Assembly: GCF_009791395.1 (NCBI RefSeq)
Contig: NZ_WSZK01000007.1
Span: 1-64,000, forward strand
DNA length: 64,000 nt
Reading direction: 5' to 3'
Source of the DNA: Halomarina oriensis
GTDB lineage: Archaea; Halobacteriota; Halobacteria; Halobacteriales; Haloarculaceae
In this document: piece by piece, positions 17,729-26,648 of the stretch
Numbering within the stretch: position 1 is the first letter of the stretch
Layout of the letters: each line of letters starts with the position of its first letter
Program-made: the position numbers and the translations under genes
The notes under the pieces: model-generated
Told to the model about the DNA's origin: nothing
The model's input: only the letters and a program-made list of their open reading frames with translations
The model's database searches: none

Positions 17729-18397
17729 GTGATCAAACTACAGGCCTTCCTCGTCAGACGGGAAGACATGACCCACGAGGCGTTCCGCGAACACTGGCTG
17801 ACCGACCACGTTCCACTGGCGAAGCGACTCGACGGGCTCCGGGGGTATCGGACGTCGCTCCCGGTGGCCCCGGCAGCGAGCCCGTACGACGGTATCGCCG
17901 AGCTCTACTTCGACGACGTCGACGCCTTCAAGGCGGTACTGGGACCGGACAGCGACAACCCTGCGATCAACGACGTCGACAGCTTCGAGGCGCGGAGCGA
18001 CCGGCACCTCGTCACCGAAACCGTCCACTACGACGCGCTCGGCGACCGGTCGCGGTCGGCGAAACTCGTCGCCGTCGTCGCGCGTGCGGAGGGCTGCTCG
18101 CACGAGGCGTTCCTCGACGGCTGGCTCGACGGCGTCAACCCGGAGGGCGTCCCCTCGATTCGGAAGTTCACGTCGGCGACGCCAGTCGCGCCGGCCGAGG
18201 CGGACTACGGGGGTATCGTCGAACTGTACGTCGACGACGTCGAGACACTCCGGACGACGGTGGGCGTCGACGGCCCGATACGCGCGGCCGACCTCGCAGG
18301 TCCCATCACGCGGGCGCTCCCGACGAACGGGGGTGTCGTCGGGTGGACGACGGTTCACCCGGTCGAAGAGCTCGTCCAGGTGGCGCTCGACGACTGA
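17729..18397 (+). CDS. Tandem EthD-domain protein
   Basis: This 222-aa protein starts at GTG, with a GTATTTGG element about 30 bases upstream. The N-terminal half (residues 1-100) has VRREDMTHEAFREHWLTDHV, the EthD/dimeric alpha-beta barrel signature. The second half (about 105-215) repeats the pattern with HEAFLDGWLDGVNPEG, ATPVAPAEADYGGIVELYVDD. EthD domains are small ferredoxin-like folds that often assist ring or ether-cleaving oxygenases or act as small-molecule isomerases. Fusion of two would give an internal pseudo-dimer. A single-domain relative is at 54000. Confidence 0.85.
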   Translation: MIKLQAFLVRREDMTHEAFREHWLTDHVPLAKRLDGLRGYRTSLPVAPAASPYDGIAELYFDDVDAFKAVLGPDSDNPAINDVDSFEARSDRHLVTETVHYDALGDRSRSAKLVAVVARAEGCSHEAFLDGWLDGVNPEGVPSIRKFTSATPVAPAEADYGGIVELYVDDVETLRTTVGVDGPIRAADLAGPITRALPTNGGVVGWTTVHPVEELVQVALDD

Positions 18398-18462
18398 ATC
18401 GGCCGACCACGGCTGCCTGGGTCGGGACGGAAGGTGGACACGAGTCGTTCGACGGGCGATCC

Positions 18463-19227
18463 TTACGGCGTTCGGAACGCACCGCCGTCGACGATGAGCG
18501 ACTCGCCGTTGACGAACGACGCGGCCGGGTCGGCCAGGAACAGCGCGGCTCTCGCCACGTCCTCGGGGGTCGCCACGCGCCCGAGCGGGACGCGCTCGCC
18601 GTGCTCGTCGAGATCGTACATCCCGCCGAGGTCCTCACTCTGGAGTGCGGTGCGGACGGGGCCGGGATGGATGACGTTCGCCCGGACGCCCGACGGCCCC
18701 AACTGGACGGCCAGCGAGTAGGTGAGCGTCCTGACCGCACCCTTCGACATCCCGTAGACCGTCGAGTTCGTCGTCCCCTGGAGGCCGGCGTCGCTCGACA
18801 TGTTGACGATAGCTCCGCCGTCGCCGTCGACCATCCGCTTGGCCGCGACCTGCGACCCGAAGAACGCCCCCTTGGCGTTGACCTCCATGAGACGGTCGTA
18901 CGCCGACTCGGTGACGTCCAGAAACGACTCCACGCGGGTCAGTCCCGCGTTGTTCACCATGACCGACACGCCGCCGAACGCCTCGGCGGCGTCGACGGCC
19001 GCTTCGAGATCCGCCACCTCACGCACGTCACAGTCGACGTAGCGCGCAGACGAGTCCGTCTCCGCTTCGATTCGGTCGTGTGTGGGGACGCCGCCCTCCC
19101 GTGGCTCCGAGGTAATGTCCGCGACGACGACGTCGGCCCCGTGGTCGGCGAACGTCAGCGCGATGGCCCGACCGATACCGCTCGCGCCACCCGTGACGAC
19201 GGCGACCTCGTTCGTCAGGTCAGTCAT
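18463..19227 (-). CDS. Short-chain dehydrogenase/reductase (SDR), EPREGG subgroup
   Basis: This 254-aa SDR starts at the ATG at 19227; nine extra codons upstream would precede the fold. Motifs are TGGASGIG, VNNAGL, NMSSDAG and YGMSK. It shares SEPREGGVPTHDRIEAETD with the SDRs at 2687 and 41543 and belongs with them. Asp in VVVADIT suggests NAD. It lies between the EthD gene (convergent) and the Pot-type permease operon (same strand, 81 bases downstream). Confidence 0.92.
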   Translation of the reverse strand: MTDLTNEVAVVTGGASGIGRAIALTFADHGADVVVADITSEPREGGVPTHDRIEAETDSSARYVDCDVREVADLEAAVDAAEAFGGVSVMVNNAGLTRVESFLDVTESAYDRLMEVNAKGAFFGSQVAAKRMVDGDGGAIVNMSSDAGLQGTTNSTVYGMSKGAVRTLTYSLAVQLGPSGVRANVIHPGPVRTALQSEDLGGMYDLDEHGERVPLGRVATPEDVARAALFLADPAASFVNGESLIVDGGAFRTP

Positions 19228-19308
19228 ACGCGAGTCGACCCGACGCGTCGGCAAGTAGCTACCGGCGGGTGCGTCCGAAGGGGGGAGAGACCGACCGCGT
19301 ACGCGGCG

Positions 19309-20145
19309 TCAGGTCAACAGGCGTTTCGACGCCCGTTCGGCGGTAACGGTGACGACGAGCGAGAAGACGATGAGGACGGTCCCCACGGCGTTGAGCGTGG
19401 GGTCGTACGTCAGCCGGATCCGACCGTAGATGAGCACCGGGAGCGTCTGGTCGGTGAAGCTCAGCCAGAAGAACGTCTGGACGAAGTTGTTGAACGAGAG
19501 GATGAACGCGAACAGCATCGCGGCGACGATGCTGGGCATAATCATCGGGATGGTCACCTCGTAGTACGCTCTGAGCTGTGTCGCACCGAGGTTGCGCGCC
19601 GCCTCCTCGACGGACTCGTCGAGGCCGCTGAGTCCGGAGGCGATGACCAGTGTCGTGAACGGGAGCGTGATCATCACGTGTCCGACGAGCAGCGAGGTGA
19701 AACTGCCGTAGATGCCGAGGACGTTGAAGAACACCAGCCCACCGATGCCGGTGATGATGAACGGGATGATGATGGGCAGACTGAACAGGATGCGAAGCTT
19801 ACGTTCGTCGAGGAAGCCACCCGACGGTGCGGTCCGAGCGAGACCGAACCCGGCCATCAGGCCGACGAACCCCGAGACGAACGCGCACGCGACGGCGAGT
19901 TTCGTACTGAACACGATGGCGTCGGTGAACGCGCTGTTCTCGACGAGCGCCTCGTACCACTTCAGCGAGAGCCCCGGCATCGGGAACGACGGGTTGCGCT
20001 CGGGGGTGAACGACAGCAGGATGACGATCAGGATCGGCAGGTAGAGGAACGCGAGAACACCGCCCGCGACCGCTCGCTGCAGACGCCCCGCGGTCCGGTC
20101 GCTGACGTCGACACGCCCCAGTAGCGCACTGAACGACGGGCTCAC
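19309..20145 (-). CDS. ABC transporter permease, PotC-like
   Basis: This 278-aa inner-membrane protein begins at GTG, overlapping the stop of the PotB-like gene by four bases. It has about six hydrophobic segments and the permease EAA-type loop EEAARNLGATQLRAYYEVTIP, which contacts the ATPase. It is the last gene of a four-gene operon (binding protein, ATPase, two permeases) of the polyamine/opine/2-aminoethylphosphonate importer class. The solute is probably a cationic or amino-acid-like compound, but it cannot be fixed from sequence. Confidence 0.92.
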   Translation of the reverse strand: MSPSFSALLGRVDVSDRTAGRLQRAVAGGVLAFLYLPILIVILLSFTPERNPSFPMPGLSLKWYEALVENSAFTDAIVFSTKLAVACAFVSGFVGLMAGFGLARTAPSGGFLDERKLRILFSLPIIIPFIITGIGGLVFFNVLGIYGSFTSLLVGHVMITLPFTTLVIASGLSGLDESVEEAARNLGATQLRAYYEVTIPMIMPSIVAAMLFAFILSFNNFVQTFFWLSFTDQTLPVLIYGRIRLTYDPTLNAVGTVLIVFSLVVTVTAERASKRLLT

Positions 20146-21065
20146 TGGTCGCCCTCCAGGTCGGTCGCCCCACCCAGTTCGAGGTCACCGACCAGGCCGA
20201 CGGCGACGAACAGGACGACGATGACGGCGCTGTAGATGACCGCCAGCACGGCACCGAAGTTCCAGTTCTGCCCCTCGCTGAACATGAGGCCGATGAAGTT
20301 CGCTATCATGTTGTTCCCGCTCCCGCCGAGGAGGACGGGGGCGAGATACGCTCCCGACGAGAGCACGAAGACGAACGTCGCACCGGCGGCGATGCCCGAC
20401 ACCGTCTGCGGGAGCGTCACCTCGTAGAACGCCTGGAGCTTCGTCGCGCCGAGGTTTCGGGCGGCCTCTATCTCCGAGAAGTCGATACGGAGGAGGCTGG
20501 CGATGATGGGGACGATCATGTACGGCAACAGCGGGTGGACGAGACCGATGACCACCGCCGTCTCGGTGTTCATCAGTCTGAGCGGGTCGTCGAGGACGCC
20601 GAGCAGGTCGACGAGCACGTAGTTGATGACGCCGTTCGTGTTGAGGATGAGCATCCACGCGAACGTCCGGATGACCTCGTTGATCCAGATAGGTGCGATG
20701 ACGACGAGCAACAGCAGGTTCCGATGGTCGCTGTGGACCGCGATGTAGTACGCGAGCGGGTAGCCGACGAGGAGCGTCCCGAGCGTCGTCTTCAGCGCGA
20801 TGACCAGCGAGTCTATCATCACGGTCCGGTAGAGCGCCTTCGAGAAGAACTCGCGGTAGAACTCGAAGGTGATGGTGAAGTCACCGGACAGCGGGTCGAC
20901 CATGAAGCTGTAGAGGACCATCGTCAGGATGGAGCCACCGAGGACGAAGACGACCCACACCAGCCCCGGAATCAACCGGACGTCCGGGACGAACCACACC
21001 GACCGGCCGCCGACCAGCGAGTCCAGCGAGAGGTTCAGTCGCTCCGTGTCGTCTCTGATTCCCAT
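20142..21065 (-). CDS. ABC transporter permease, PotB-like
   Basis: This 307-aa membrane protein has a longer N-terminal arm and the EAA loop EAARNLGATKLQAFYEVTLP. About six membrane segments are visible, beginning with VWVVFVLGGSILTMVLYSF. It follows the ATPase gene by three bases and overlaps the PotC-like gene, so the four products are translationally linked. It pairs with the PotC-like subunit to form the channel. Confidence 0.92.
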   Translation of the reverse strand: MGIRDDTERLNLSLDSLVGGRSVWFVPDVRLIPGLVWVVFVLGGSILTMVLYSFMVDPLSGDFTITFEFYREFFSKALYRTVMIDSLVIALKTTLGTLLVGYPLAYYIAVHSDHRNLLLLVVIAPIWINEVIRTFAWMLILNTNGVINYVLVDLLGVLDDPLRLMNTETAVVIGLVHPLLPYMIVPIIASLLRIDFSEIEAARNLGATKLQAFYEVTLPQTVSGIAAGATFVFVLSSGAYLAPVLLGGSGNNMIANFIGLMFSEGQNWNFGAVLAVIYSAVIVVLFVAVGLVGDLELGGATDLEGDQ

Positions 21066-21068
21066 CGG

Positions 21069-22142
21069 TCAGGCCTCCAGCAGTGCCGCACGGTCCGAAT
21101 CGAACTGGAGGTGGACCGACTGGTTCCGTTCGAGCGAGACCGCTCCCTCGCGGCCGCCGACCTCCACGAGCACCCGCTCGCCGTCGACGTCGACGAGCAG
21201 CCGCGTCGAGTTGCCGTAGAACGTCACCGTCTCGACCTGCCCGACGACCTGCCCCGACGACGCCGTCGAGACGTCGATGTGCTCGGGGCGGACGCTCAAC
21301 ACCACGGAGTCGCCTTCACGAGCGCCGATTGGGTTCCGGACCGACTCCAGAGCCGTCGAGAGCCCTCGAAGCTCGACGCTCGCGGTCGACCCGTTCGTCC
21401 GTGCAACCGCGCCGCGAAACAGGTTCGTGTCGCCGATGAAGTCCGCCGCGAACTCGCTGGCCGGGCGACTGTAGAGCTCCTGGGGAGTGCCGACCTGCTC
21501 TCGCTCGCCGGCGTTCAACAGCATGATGCGGTCGCTCATCGAGAGCGCCTCGTCCTGGTCGTGCGTGACGTAGATGAACGTCGTGTCGAGTTCGTCCTGA
21601 ATCCGCTTCAGTTCGAAGCGCATGTTCTTCCGGAGCTTCAGGTCGAGACTCGACAGCGGTTCGTCGAGCAGGAGAATCGACGGTTCGGTGATGAGTGCTC
21701 GCGCGAGCGCGACGCGCTGTTGCTGGCCACCGGAGAGGTTCGTGGGGTCTCGGTCCTCGAACCCCGGCATGTCGACGAGGTCGAGGTACTCCGCGACCCG
21801 CTCGCGGCGTTCGGCCTTCGGGACGCGGTCCATCTTCAGCCCGAACCCGACGTTCTCGCCGACCGTCTTGTTCGGGAACAGCGCGAACGTCTGGAACACC
21901 ATACTGACGTCCCGTTCGTGGAGGGGGACGGCGGTCAGGTCCTCGCCGTTCATCTCGATACTCCCGGAGGTCGGCGTCTCCAGGCCCGCTATCATGCGGA
22001 GTGTCGTGGTCTTCCCACAGCCGCTCGGACCGAGAAACGAGAAGAACTCTCCGTTCTCCACCTCGAACGAGACGTCGTCGACGGCCACCGTCCGACCGTA
22101 CGATTTGGTCAGGTCGGTGACGGATAGGATCGGTTCGGTCAT
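21069..22142 (-). CDS. ABC transporter ATP-binding protein, PotA-like
   Basis: This 357-aa protein has Walker A GPSGCGKTT (about residue 37-45), Q-loop VFQTFALFP, signature LSGGQQQR, Walker B ILLLDEPLSSLD and the H-loop His in VTHDQDEA. The C-terminal third is a TOBE-type regulatory domain (VVLSVRPEHIDV). It energises the Pot-type importer encoded by the same operon. The binding-protein gene is 64 bases upstream. Confidence 0.94.
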   Translation of the reverse strand: MTEPILSVTDLTKSYGRTVAVDDVSFEVENGEFFSFLGPSGCGKTTTLRMIAGLETPTSGSIEMNGEDLTAVPLHERDVSMVFQTFALFPNKTVGENVGFGLKMDRVPKAERRERVAEYLDLVDMPGFEDRDPTNLSGGQQQRVALARALITEPSILLLDEPLSSLDLKLRKNMRFELKRIQDELDTTFIYVTHDQDEALSMSDRIMLLNAGEREQVGTPQELYSRPASEFAADFIGDTNLFRGAVARTNGSTASVELRGLSTALESVRNPIGAREGDSVVLSVRPEHIDVSTASSGQVVGQVETVTFYGNSTRLLVDVDGERVLVEVGGREGAVSLERNQSVHLQFDSDRAALLEA

Positions 22143-22206
22143 CTGTTGGATATCCGGTCGGCGAGACGGTATAGCAGTTGCGCTCTAGGTGGCATGATAG
22201 CGTCAC

Positions 22207-23454
22207 TCAGGCGCGGATGATCTCCTGGATCTTCGTCGACCACTGGTCGGCCTTGTCGCCGATGAACAGGGGGTCGAAGATGGCGAGGCGGTCCTCGAAC
22301 TTCACCGCGGCGTTGTTCTTGTAGGCCTCGGACTGGTACTGTTCGGGGACGTCGAAGGTAGTCCCCGTCGGCACGGTCTGGAGGTAGTTCTCGCGGTTGG
22401 CGGGGTCGAGCGCGTAGTTGATGAACTCCTCGGCGGCCGCCCGCTTCGGGTCCTCGACACCGGTCGGGATCGCGAAGCCGTCGATGTACTGGAAGGCTCC
22501 CTCCTCGGGGACGGTGTTGCGAACGGGGACGCCGTCGTTCTGGAGCGTGGCGACGATGACGGGGAACTGATGGCCCGCAGTCACCGTCTCGTTGGCGAAC
22601 GCCTGGCTCGCCTCGGGGCCGCCGCCGAACCACGTCCCGACCTGCGGTTTCCACTCGGTCTCCAGTGACTCCCACACCTTCTGGATCCGTTCGTCGTAGT
22701 TCTCCTCGAACGCACGCGGTTCGTCCGGCCAGAACTGGAGGTAGGTCGTACAGACCGCGTAGTTCGGTCGCTGGGAGTAGCCGACCTCACCTTCGAGTTC
22801 GGGCTGGAGCAGGTCCCGCCAGCTCGTCGGGTCCTCGTCGTAGGGCCAGAGGTCCGTGTTCCACGCCAGCGAGTTCGACCCGAAGTGCGCCGGCACCGCC
22901 GTCCACGTCTCTGCTTCGGGCTCCCACGGCGTGTTCTCGGGGCGGTACTTCGACTGGACGTTCTCCAGGTTCGGAACGTTCTCGGTCCGAATCGGCTGGA
23001 TGAGGTCGTCTCGCCGAGCGGAGGGGACCGCTCGCATCGAGAGCTGGAAGAGGTCGAGGTTGCCCGCACCCGCCCGTTGTCGTGCGAGCACCTGCCAGTC
23101 GTCGCTGAACGGAGCGGCCGACACCTCGATACCCGTCTCCTCCTCGAAGTCGGCGGCCATCTCCTCGACCGCCGGGATATGTGTCCCGAACCCCTGGAAC
23201 GTCACCGACGTCCCGGAGAGGTCCTGTCCGCCCGTGGTCGCCCCGCCACCGCCCGACGTTCCATCACCGCCCGACGTTCCGTCACCGCCCGTCTCCCCGT
23301 CGCCACCGCCGTCACCGGTGCAGCCGGCCATCGTGGACAGCGCGACCATCGCGGCGCCGTTCCGAAGCCACCGACGACGCGTGACGCTCGACCCGCCGGG
23401 TGACGCTGTTCGTTCTCCGTCCGAACCTACCGGTTCTTGACTTCGCTCCGACAT
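22207..23454 (-). CDS. ABC transporter substrate-binding lipoprotein, PotD-like
   Basis: This 415-aa protein has a Tat motif (TRRRWLRNG, about residue 25-33) and a lipobox MAGC. A Gly/Asp/Ser/Thr linker follows, encoded by a short direct DNA repeat near 23258-23297. The mature part (VTFQGFGTHIPAVEEMAADF, DDPTSWRDLL-type block, AIPTGVEDPKRA, YALDPANRENYL) matches SBP family 8 proteins of the spermidine/putrescine type. It is first in the importer operon. A DapA-family lyase lies upstream on the same strand, 137 bases away, which may link the imported compound to that enzyme. Confidence 0.92.
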   Translation of the reverse strand: MSERSQEPVGSDGERTASPGGSSVTRRRWLRNGAAMVALSTMAGCTGDGGGDGETGGDGTSGGDGTSGGGGATTGGQDLSGTSVTFQGFGTHIPAVEEMAADFEEETGIEVSAAPFSDDWQVLARQRAGAGNLDLFQLSMRAVPSARRDDLIQPIRTENVPNLENVQSKYRPENTPWEPEAETWTAVPAHFGSNSLAWNTDLWPYDEDPTSWRDLLQPELEGEVGYSQRPNYAVCTTYLQFWPDEPRAFEENYDERIQKVWESLETEWKPQVGTWFGGGPEASQAFANETVTAGHQFPVIVATLQNDGVPVRNTVPEEGAFQYIDGFAIPTGVEDPKRAAAEEFINYALDPANRENYLQTVPTGTTFDVPEQYQSEAYKNNAAVKFEDRLAIFDPLFIGDKADQWSTKIQEIIRA

Positions 23455-23591
23455 AGGTCGACTTCCGCGAGCATGCTAATGAATGTTTCTCACGGGCTCA
23501 GCGTCGTGAACGTGAACGAAAGTCCACGGGATACGAACGTACCGAGAGAGACGGAGGAGATCCGTAGCGGGAGCGAGCCGCGAGTCGACGC

Positions 23592-24533
23592 CTACAGCTC
23601 CGCTTCGAGCGCTTGCAGCGGCTCGACGGCGTCTTCGAGTGCCGCTCGCGCCTCGTCGTGGAGCGGCCGGTAGGGTTTGCGCGGTGGCCCACCGTTCTGC
23701 CCGCCGATTTCGGCGAGCGCGTTGAGCACGCCGAACTCGTAGGGCTCTGCGGGCGCGTCCGGCAGTCGGTTCATGTCGCCGAACGCCCGGACGATGCGGC
23801 GGTTGGCCTCCCGGACCCACTCGTCGTGGTGGTTGCCGGCGCGACACTCCTCGTAGAACTTCACGAACAGTTTCGGCGCGGACCACGTCAGGATGCCGAT
23901 GAACCCCTTCCCGCCGAGCTGTGAGTCGTGCCAGAACGGGGCGTCGTACGGGGAGATGAAGTTGACGTCGTCGGCGACGGTCTGGAGCACCTCGTCGTGG
24001 TGGTAGAGCGCCATGTTCGACTCCTTGACGGCTTTGATGCTGTCGATGTCGAGCAGGTCCTCGCGCCAGATGTCCGGCGTGATGTTACAGTCCGTGACCG
24101 GCGGGAAGTTGTAGACCATGACGGCGATGTCGCCGTTCAGGGCGTCGTCGACGTCGCGGAAGAACGGCCCGACCCACTCCGGTTCGAGGGGGAGCATGTA
24201 GGGGAGTTCGACCATCGTCCCGTCGGCCCCCGCCTGCTCCGCGTACGTCGTGCGGTCGATGACCTCGCGCTGACTGGTGCCGGACCCGCCGATGACGCAG
24301 GTGATGTCGTCGGCCGCGTCGACACAGACGTCGGTCAGTTCCGCGAACTCGGACTCCGTCGGGGCGTTGACCTGTCCCATGCTCGATAGCTGGACGAAGC
24401 CGTGGACGCCCTGCGATTCGAGGTGTTCGATGTTCGCACGGATGCCGTCGTAGTCGATCTCCTGGTCGTCGGTGAGACACAGCGGCGAGAGGGCCATGAT
24501 GCCCTCGATCGGATTTCTGTTGAACGTAGTCAT
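23592..24533 (-). CDS. DapA/N-acetylneuraminate-lyase family protein, paralogue 1
   Basis: This 313-aa TIM-barrel aldolase/lyase starts at the ATG at 24533; 23 extra codons upstream are not conserved with its paralogue. Family residues are visible: Tyr in VMVYNFPP (about 141) and the Schiff-base Lys in AVKESN (170). GGSGTSQREVI replaces the usual GTGSNST-type loop. Members condense or cleave pyruvate-type adducts or deaminate/dehydrate sugar acids and pyrroline carboxylates. The gene at 36058 is a close paralogue with identical length and motifs. It lies just upstream of the Pot-type importer on the same strand. Confidence 0.93.
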   Translation of the reverse strand: MTTFNRNPIEGIMALSPLCLTDDQEIDYDGIRANIEHLESQGVHGFVQLSSMGQVNAPTESEFAELTDVCVDAADDITCVIGGSGTSQREVIDRTTYAEQAGADGTMVELPYMLPLEPEWVGPFFRDVDDALNGDIAVMVYNFPPVTDCNITPDIWREDLLDIDSIKAVKESNMALYHHDEVLQTVADDVNFISPYDAPFWHDSQLGGKGFIGILTWSAPKLFVKFYEECRAGNHHDEWVREANRRIVRAFGDMNRLPDAPAEPYEFGVLNALAEIGGQNGGPPRKPYRPLHDEARAALEDAVEPLQALEAEL

Positions 24534-24685
24534 GGTTGGGTTCTGTGAGTGAACAGATGTGGTATGCCAACCCAACAGTCTTGAACGTTTCCATCGCCAC
24601 ACCGCCGTGGCGTCGGTCGCTTCTCCGTGTCGACAGCCCGCGATGACGACGTAGATTTATCGCACACCCGCCGAAAGCAGAGGCG

Positions 24686-25408
24686 ATGCCAGCAGCAATC
24701 GTCACCGGGTCGGCCCGCGGAATCGGCAGGGCGATAGCCCTCCGGTTCGCCGCAGACGGGTACGACGTCGTCCTCAACTACCGAACGAGCGAGCAAGCCG
24801 CCGAAGAGACCGCCTCCAGCGTCGAGGAGCGAACCGACCGGGCCGCCGTCGCGGTTCGGGCCGACGTCAGCGGCGACGGTGCGGAGACGCTGGTCGACCG
24901 GGCCGTCGACGAGTTCGGAGGCGTCGACCACGTCGTGAACAACGCCGGTATCGAGGAGGCCCGGCCGACGGCCGACCTGCCGACCGCCGACTTCGACCGC
25001 GTGATGGACAACAACGTCAACAGCGCGTACGCCGTCTCTCGGGCCGCAGCGCCACACCTCCGGCGCTCGACGGCGGAGACGCCGTCGATAACCAACCTCT
25101 CGTCGTTCGTCGCGCTGGTCGGCTACGCCGAGGAGGCACACTACGTCGCCTCGAAAGCCGCTATCCTGGGGCTGACGAAGAGCCTCGCCGTCGAGTTCGC
25201 CCCCGACGTCAGGGTCAACGCCATCGCGCCGGGCCACATCGAGACGGACATGACCGACCAGTCGCGGGTCGCGGAGAACGAAGCGACCGTCCCGCTCGGG
25301 CGGTACGGCCACGTCGACGAAATCGCGGACGCCGCGGCGTACCTCCGCGACGCGAGCTACGTCACCGGTGAGACGCTCCGCGTCGACGGTGGCGTCACGC
25401 TGGGGTGA
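24686..25408 (+). CDS. Short-chain dehydrogenase/reductase (FabG-like)
   Basis: This 240-aa SDR has TGSARGIG, VNNAGI, a Ser in NLSSFVALVG and YVASK. The region after beta-2 reads LNYRTSE, with Arg as in NADP-using FabG-type enzymes. GATTTATCG lies about 30 bases upstream of the ATG and supports a leaderless start. It is divergent from the DapA-family gene. It could reduce a 3-oxo acyl compound or oxidise a hydroxyacid. Confidence 0.92.
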   Translation: MPAAIVTGSARGIGRAIALRFAADGYDVVLNYRTSEQAAEETASSVEERTDRAAVAVRADVSGDGAETLVDRAVDEFGGVDHVVNNAGIEEARPTADLPTADFDRVMDNNVNSAYAVSRAAAPHLRRSTAETPSITNLSSFVALVGYAEEAHYVASKAAILGLTKSLAVEFAPDVRVNAIAPGHIETDMTDQSRVAENEATVPLGRYGHVDEIADAAAYLRDASYVTGETLRVDGGVTLG

Positions 25409-25465
25409 GCGGCGACTCCACCGGGCGAGGCGTCGTGTACCCGCTGCCACCGACTCCGGGCGTCG

Positions 25466-26395
25466 TCACTCGAACTCGGGGATGACTTCGGCACCGAACC
25501 GGCGGATCTGTTCGAGTTCCTCGTCGAGGCTGTCGACCATCGGCGACACGATGAACTGCGTCGTGCCCGCCGCCGCGTAGTCCTCGATCGTCGAGATGAC
25601 GTCTTCGGCCGCTCCGGCCGTGGCCACCTCCGGGACGTCTCCCTCTACGTCGCCGAGGTGGACCCGACAGCGTGCGGATATCTCCGGCACGCCCTCGCGG
25701 TCGTAGTCCGTCCAGGCGTTCATCAGTCGGTCGCGGGTCTCGCCGACCTGTTCGGCCGTTCGGGAGACGACGGTCCAGCCGTCGCCGAACTCCGCGGTTC
25801 GCCGGAGCGCCGCTCCGGAGGTGCCGCCCACCCAGATGGGGGGTTTCTCGTCGGGGAGCGGGTGGAATCCGGTCTTCCTGAAGTTGATGACGTCGCCGTC
25901 GAACGCCGTCTCCCCCTCGTTCTCGAATATCGTCTCGAACATCGAGAGGAACTCGTCGGTCTGCTTGCCCCGTAGCTTGAACGGCGCGTCCAGCACCTCG
26001 AACTCCGAGCGGAGCCAGCCGCTGCCGACACCGAACTCGAAGCGGCCGTGAGAGAGCGCCGAGACGGTCAGCGCCTGTTTCGCGAGCAGGATGGGGTGAC
26101 GGAGCGGGACGATACAGATGTTCGTCCCGACGTTGATTTCGTCGGTCACCGCGACGATGTAGGAGAACTTCCCGAAGACGTCGAGACTCGGGTTCGAGAT
26201 GTCCGCCCAGTCCGGTACCCCGAACTGGTACTCGTCGTAGTCGAGTTCCTCCGGGATGGTGACGTGGTCACCGGTCCACAGCGTCTCGAAACCGGCGTCC
26301 TCCGCCGTCCGGGCGATGTCTTTCCACGGTTCTGGTCGGCCGTACTTGCCGTAGCCCGGTATCGCGTATCCGAACTCGATGTCTGCGTCACTCAT
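25466..26395 (-). CDS. LLM-class F420-dependent oxidoreductase
   Basis: This 309-aa protein has the bacterial luciferase-like TIM barrel. The start FGYAIPGYG, then TLWTGDHVTIPEE, NICIVPLRHPILLAKQALTVSALSHGR-type phasing, FGVGSGWL and PPIWVGGTSGAALRR are classic blocks. Haloarchaea make coenzyme F420, and the GSGW region is typical of F420-using members, so hydride transfer to or from F420 is the likely chemistry. The ATG at 26395 was preferred over long upstream extensions that would overlap the divergent SDR. The substrate is unknown. Confidence 0.9.
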   Translation of the reverse strand: MSDADIEFGYAIPGYGKYGRPEPWKDIARTAEDAGFETLWTGDHVTIPEELDYDEYQFGVPDWADISNPSLDVFGKFSYIVAVTDEINVGTNICIVPLRHPILLAKQALTVSALSHGRFEFGVGSGWLRSEFEVLDAPFKLRGKQTDEFLSMFETIFENEGETAFDGDVINFRKTGFHPLPDEKPPIWVGGTSGAALRRTAEFGDGWTVVSRTAEQVGETRDRLMNAWTDYDREGVPEISARCRVHLGDVEGDVPEVATAGAAEDVISTIEDYAAAGTTQFIVSPMVDSLDEELEQIRRFGAEVIPEFE

Positions 26396-26618
26396 TGTCG
26401 ACGTCCGTCCGTTCGGGGGAGCCCGTATAACTATTTGCAAGAGGCGGGGGCTACCGGGACAGACGACCACCGCAGCGGTCCCGAGACGACGGACGTCGAT
26501 AGCTCCGACGACCACATCACCCCGGACAGTGTCCGACCGGTGTCGGTGATTCCCGGTCTCGACGGAGAGCGCCATCGCTCGGTCGTTCGTGACAAGAGTC
26601 AGTTGACGTGGGAGTACA

Positions 26619-26627
26619 TTTATATTC
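26619..26627 (+). promoter_or_regulatory. TATA box of the SDR gene at 26649
   Basis: TTTATATTC is centred 26 bases before the ATG at 26649. It is one of the clearest TATA boxes in the window and implies a leaderless or nearly leaderless transcript. Confidence 0.6.
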
Positions 26628-26648
26628 ACCGACGCGACAACTCGTGTC

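Noticed and set aside
16054-20124. A 1356-codon open frame on the plus strand across the AOR, EthD, SDR and permease genes
   Set aside because: It is antisense to genes with clear motifs, and its product has no domain. High third-position GC keeps antisense frames open.
20535-22127. A 530-codon plus-strand frame opposite the PotA- and PotB-like genes
   Set aside because: It mirrors conserved ABC transporter genes and shows no motif of its own.
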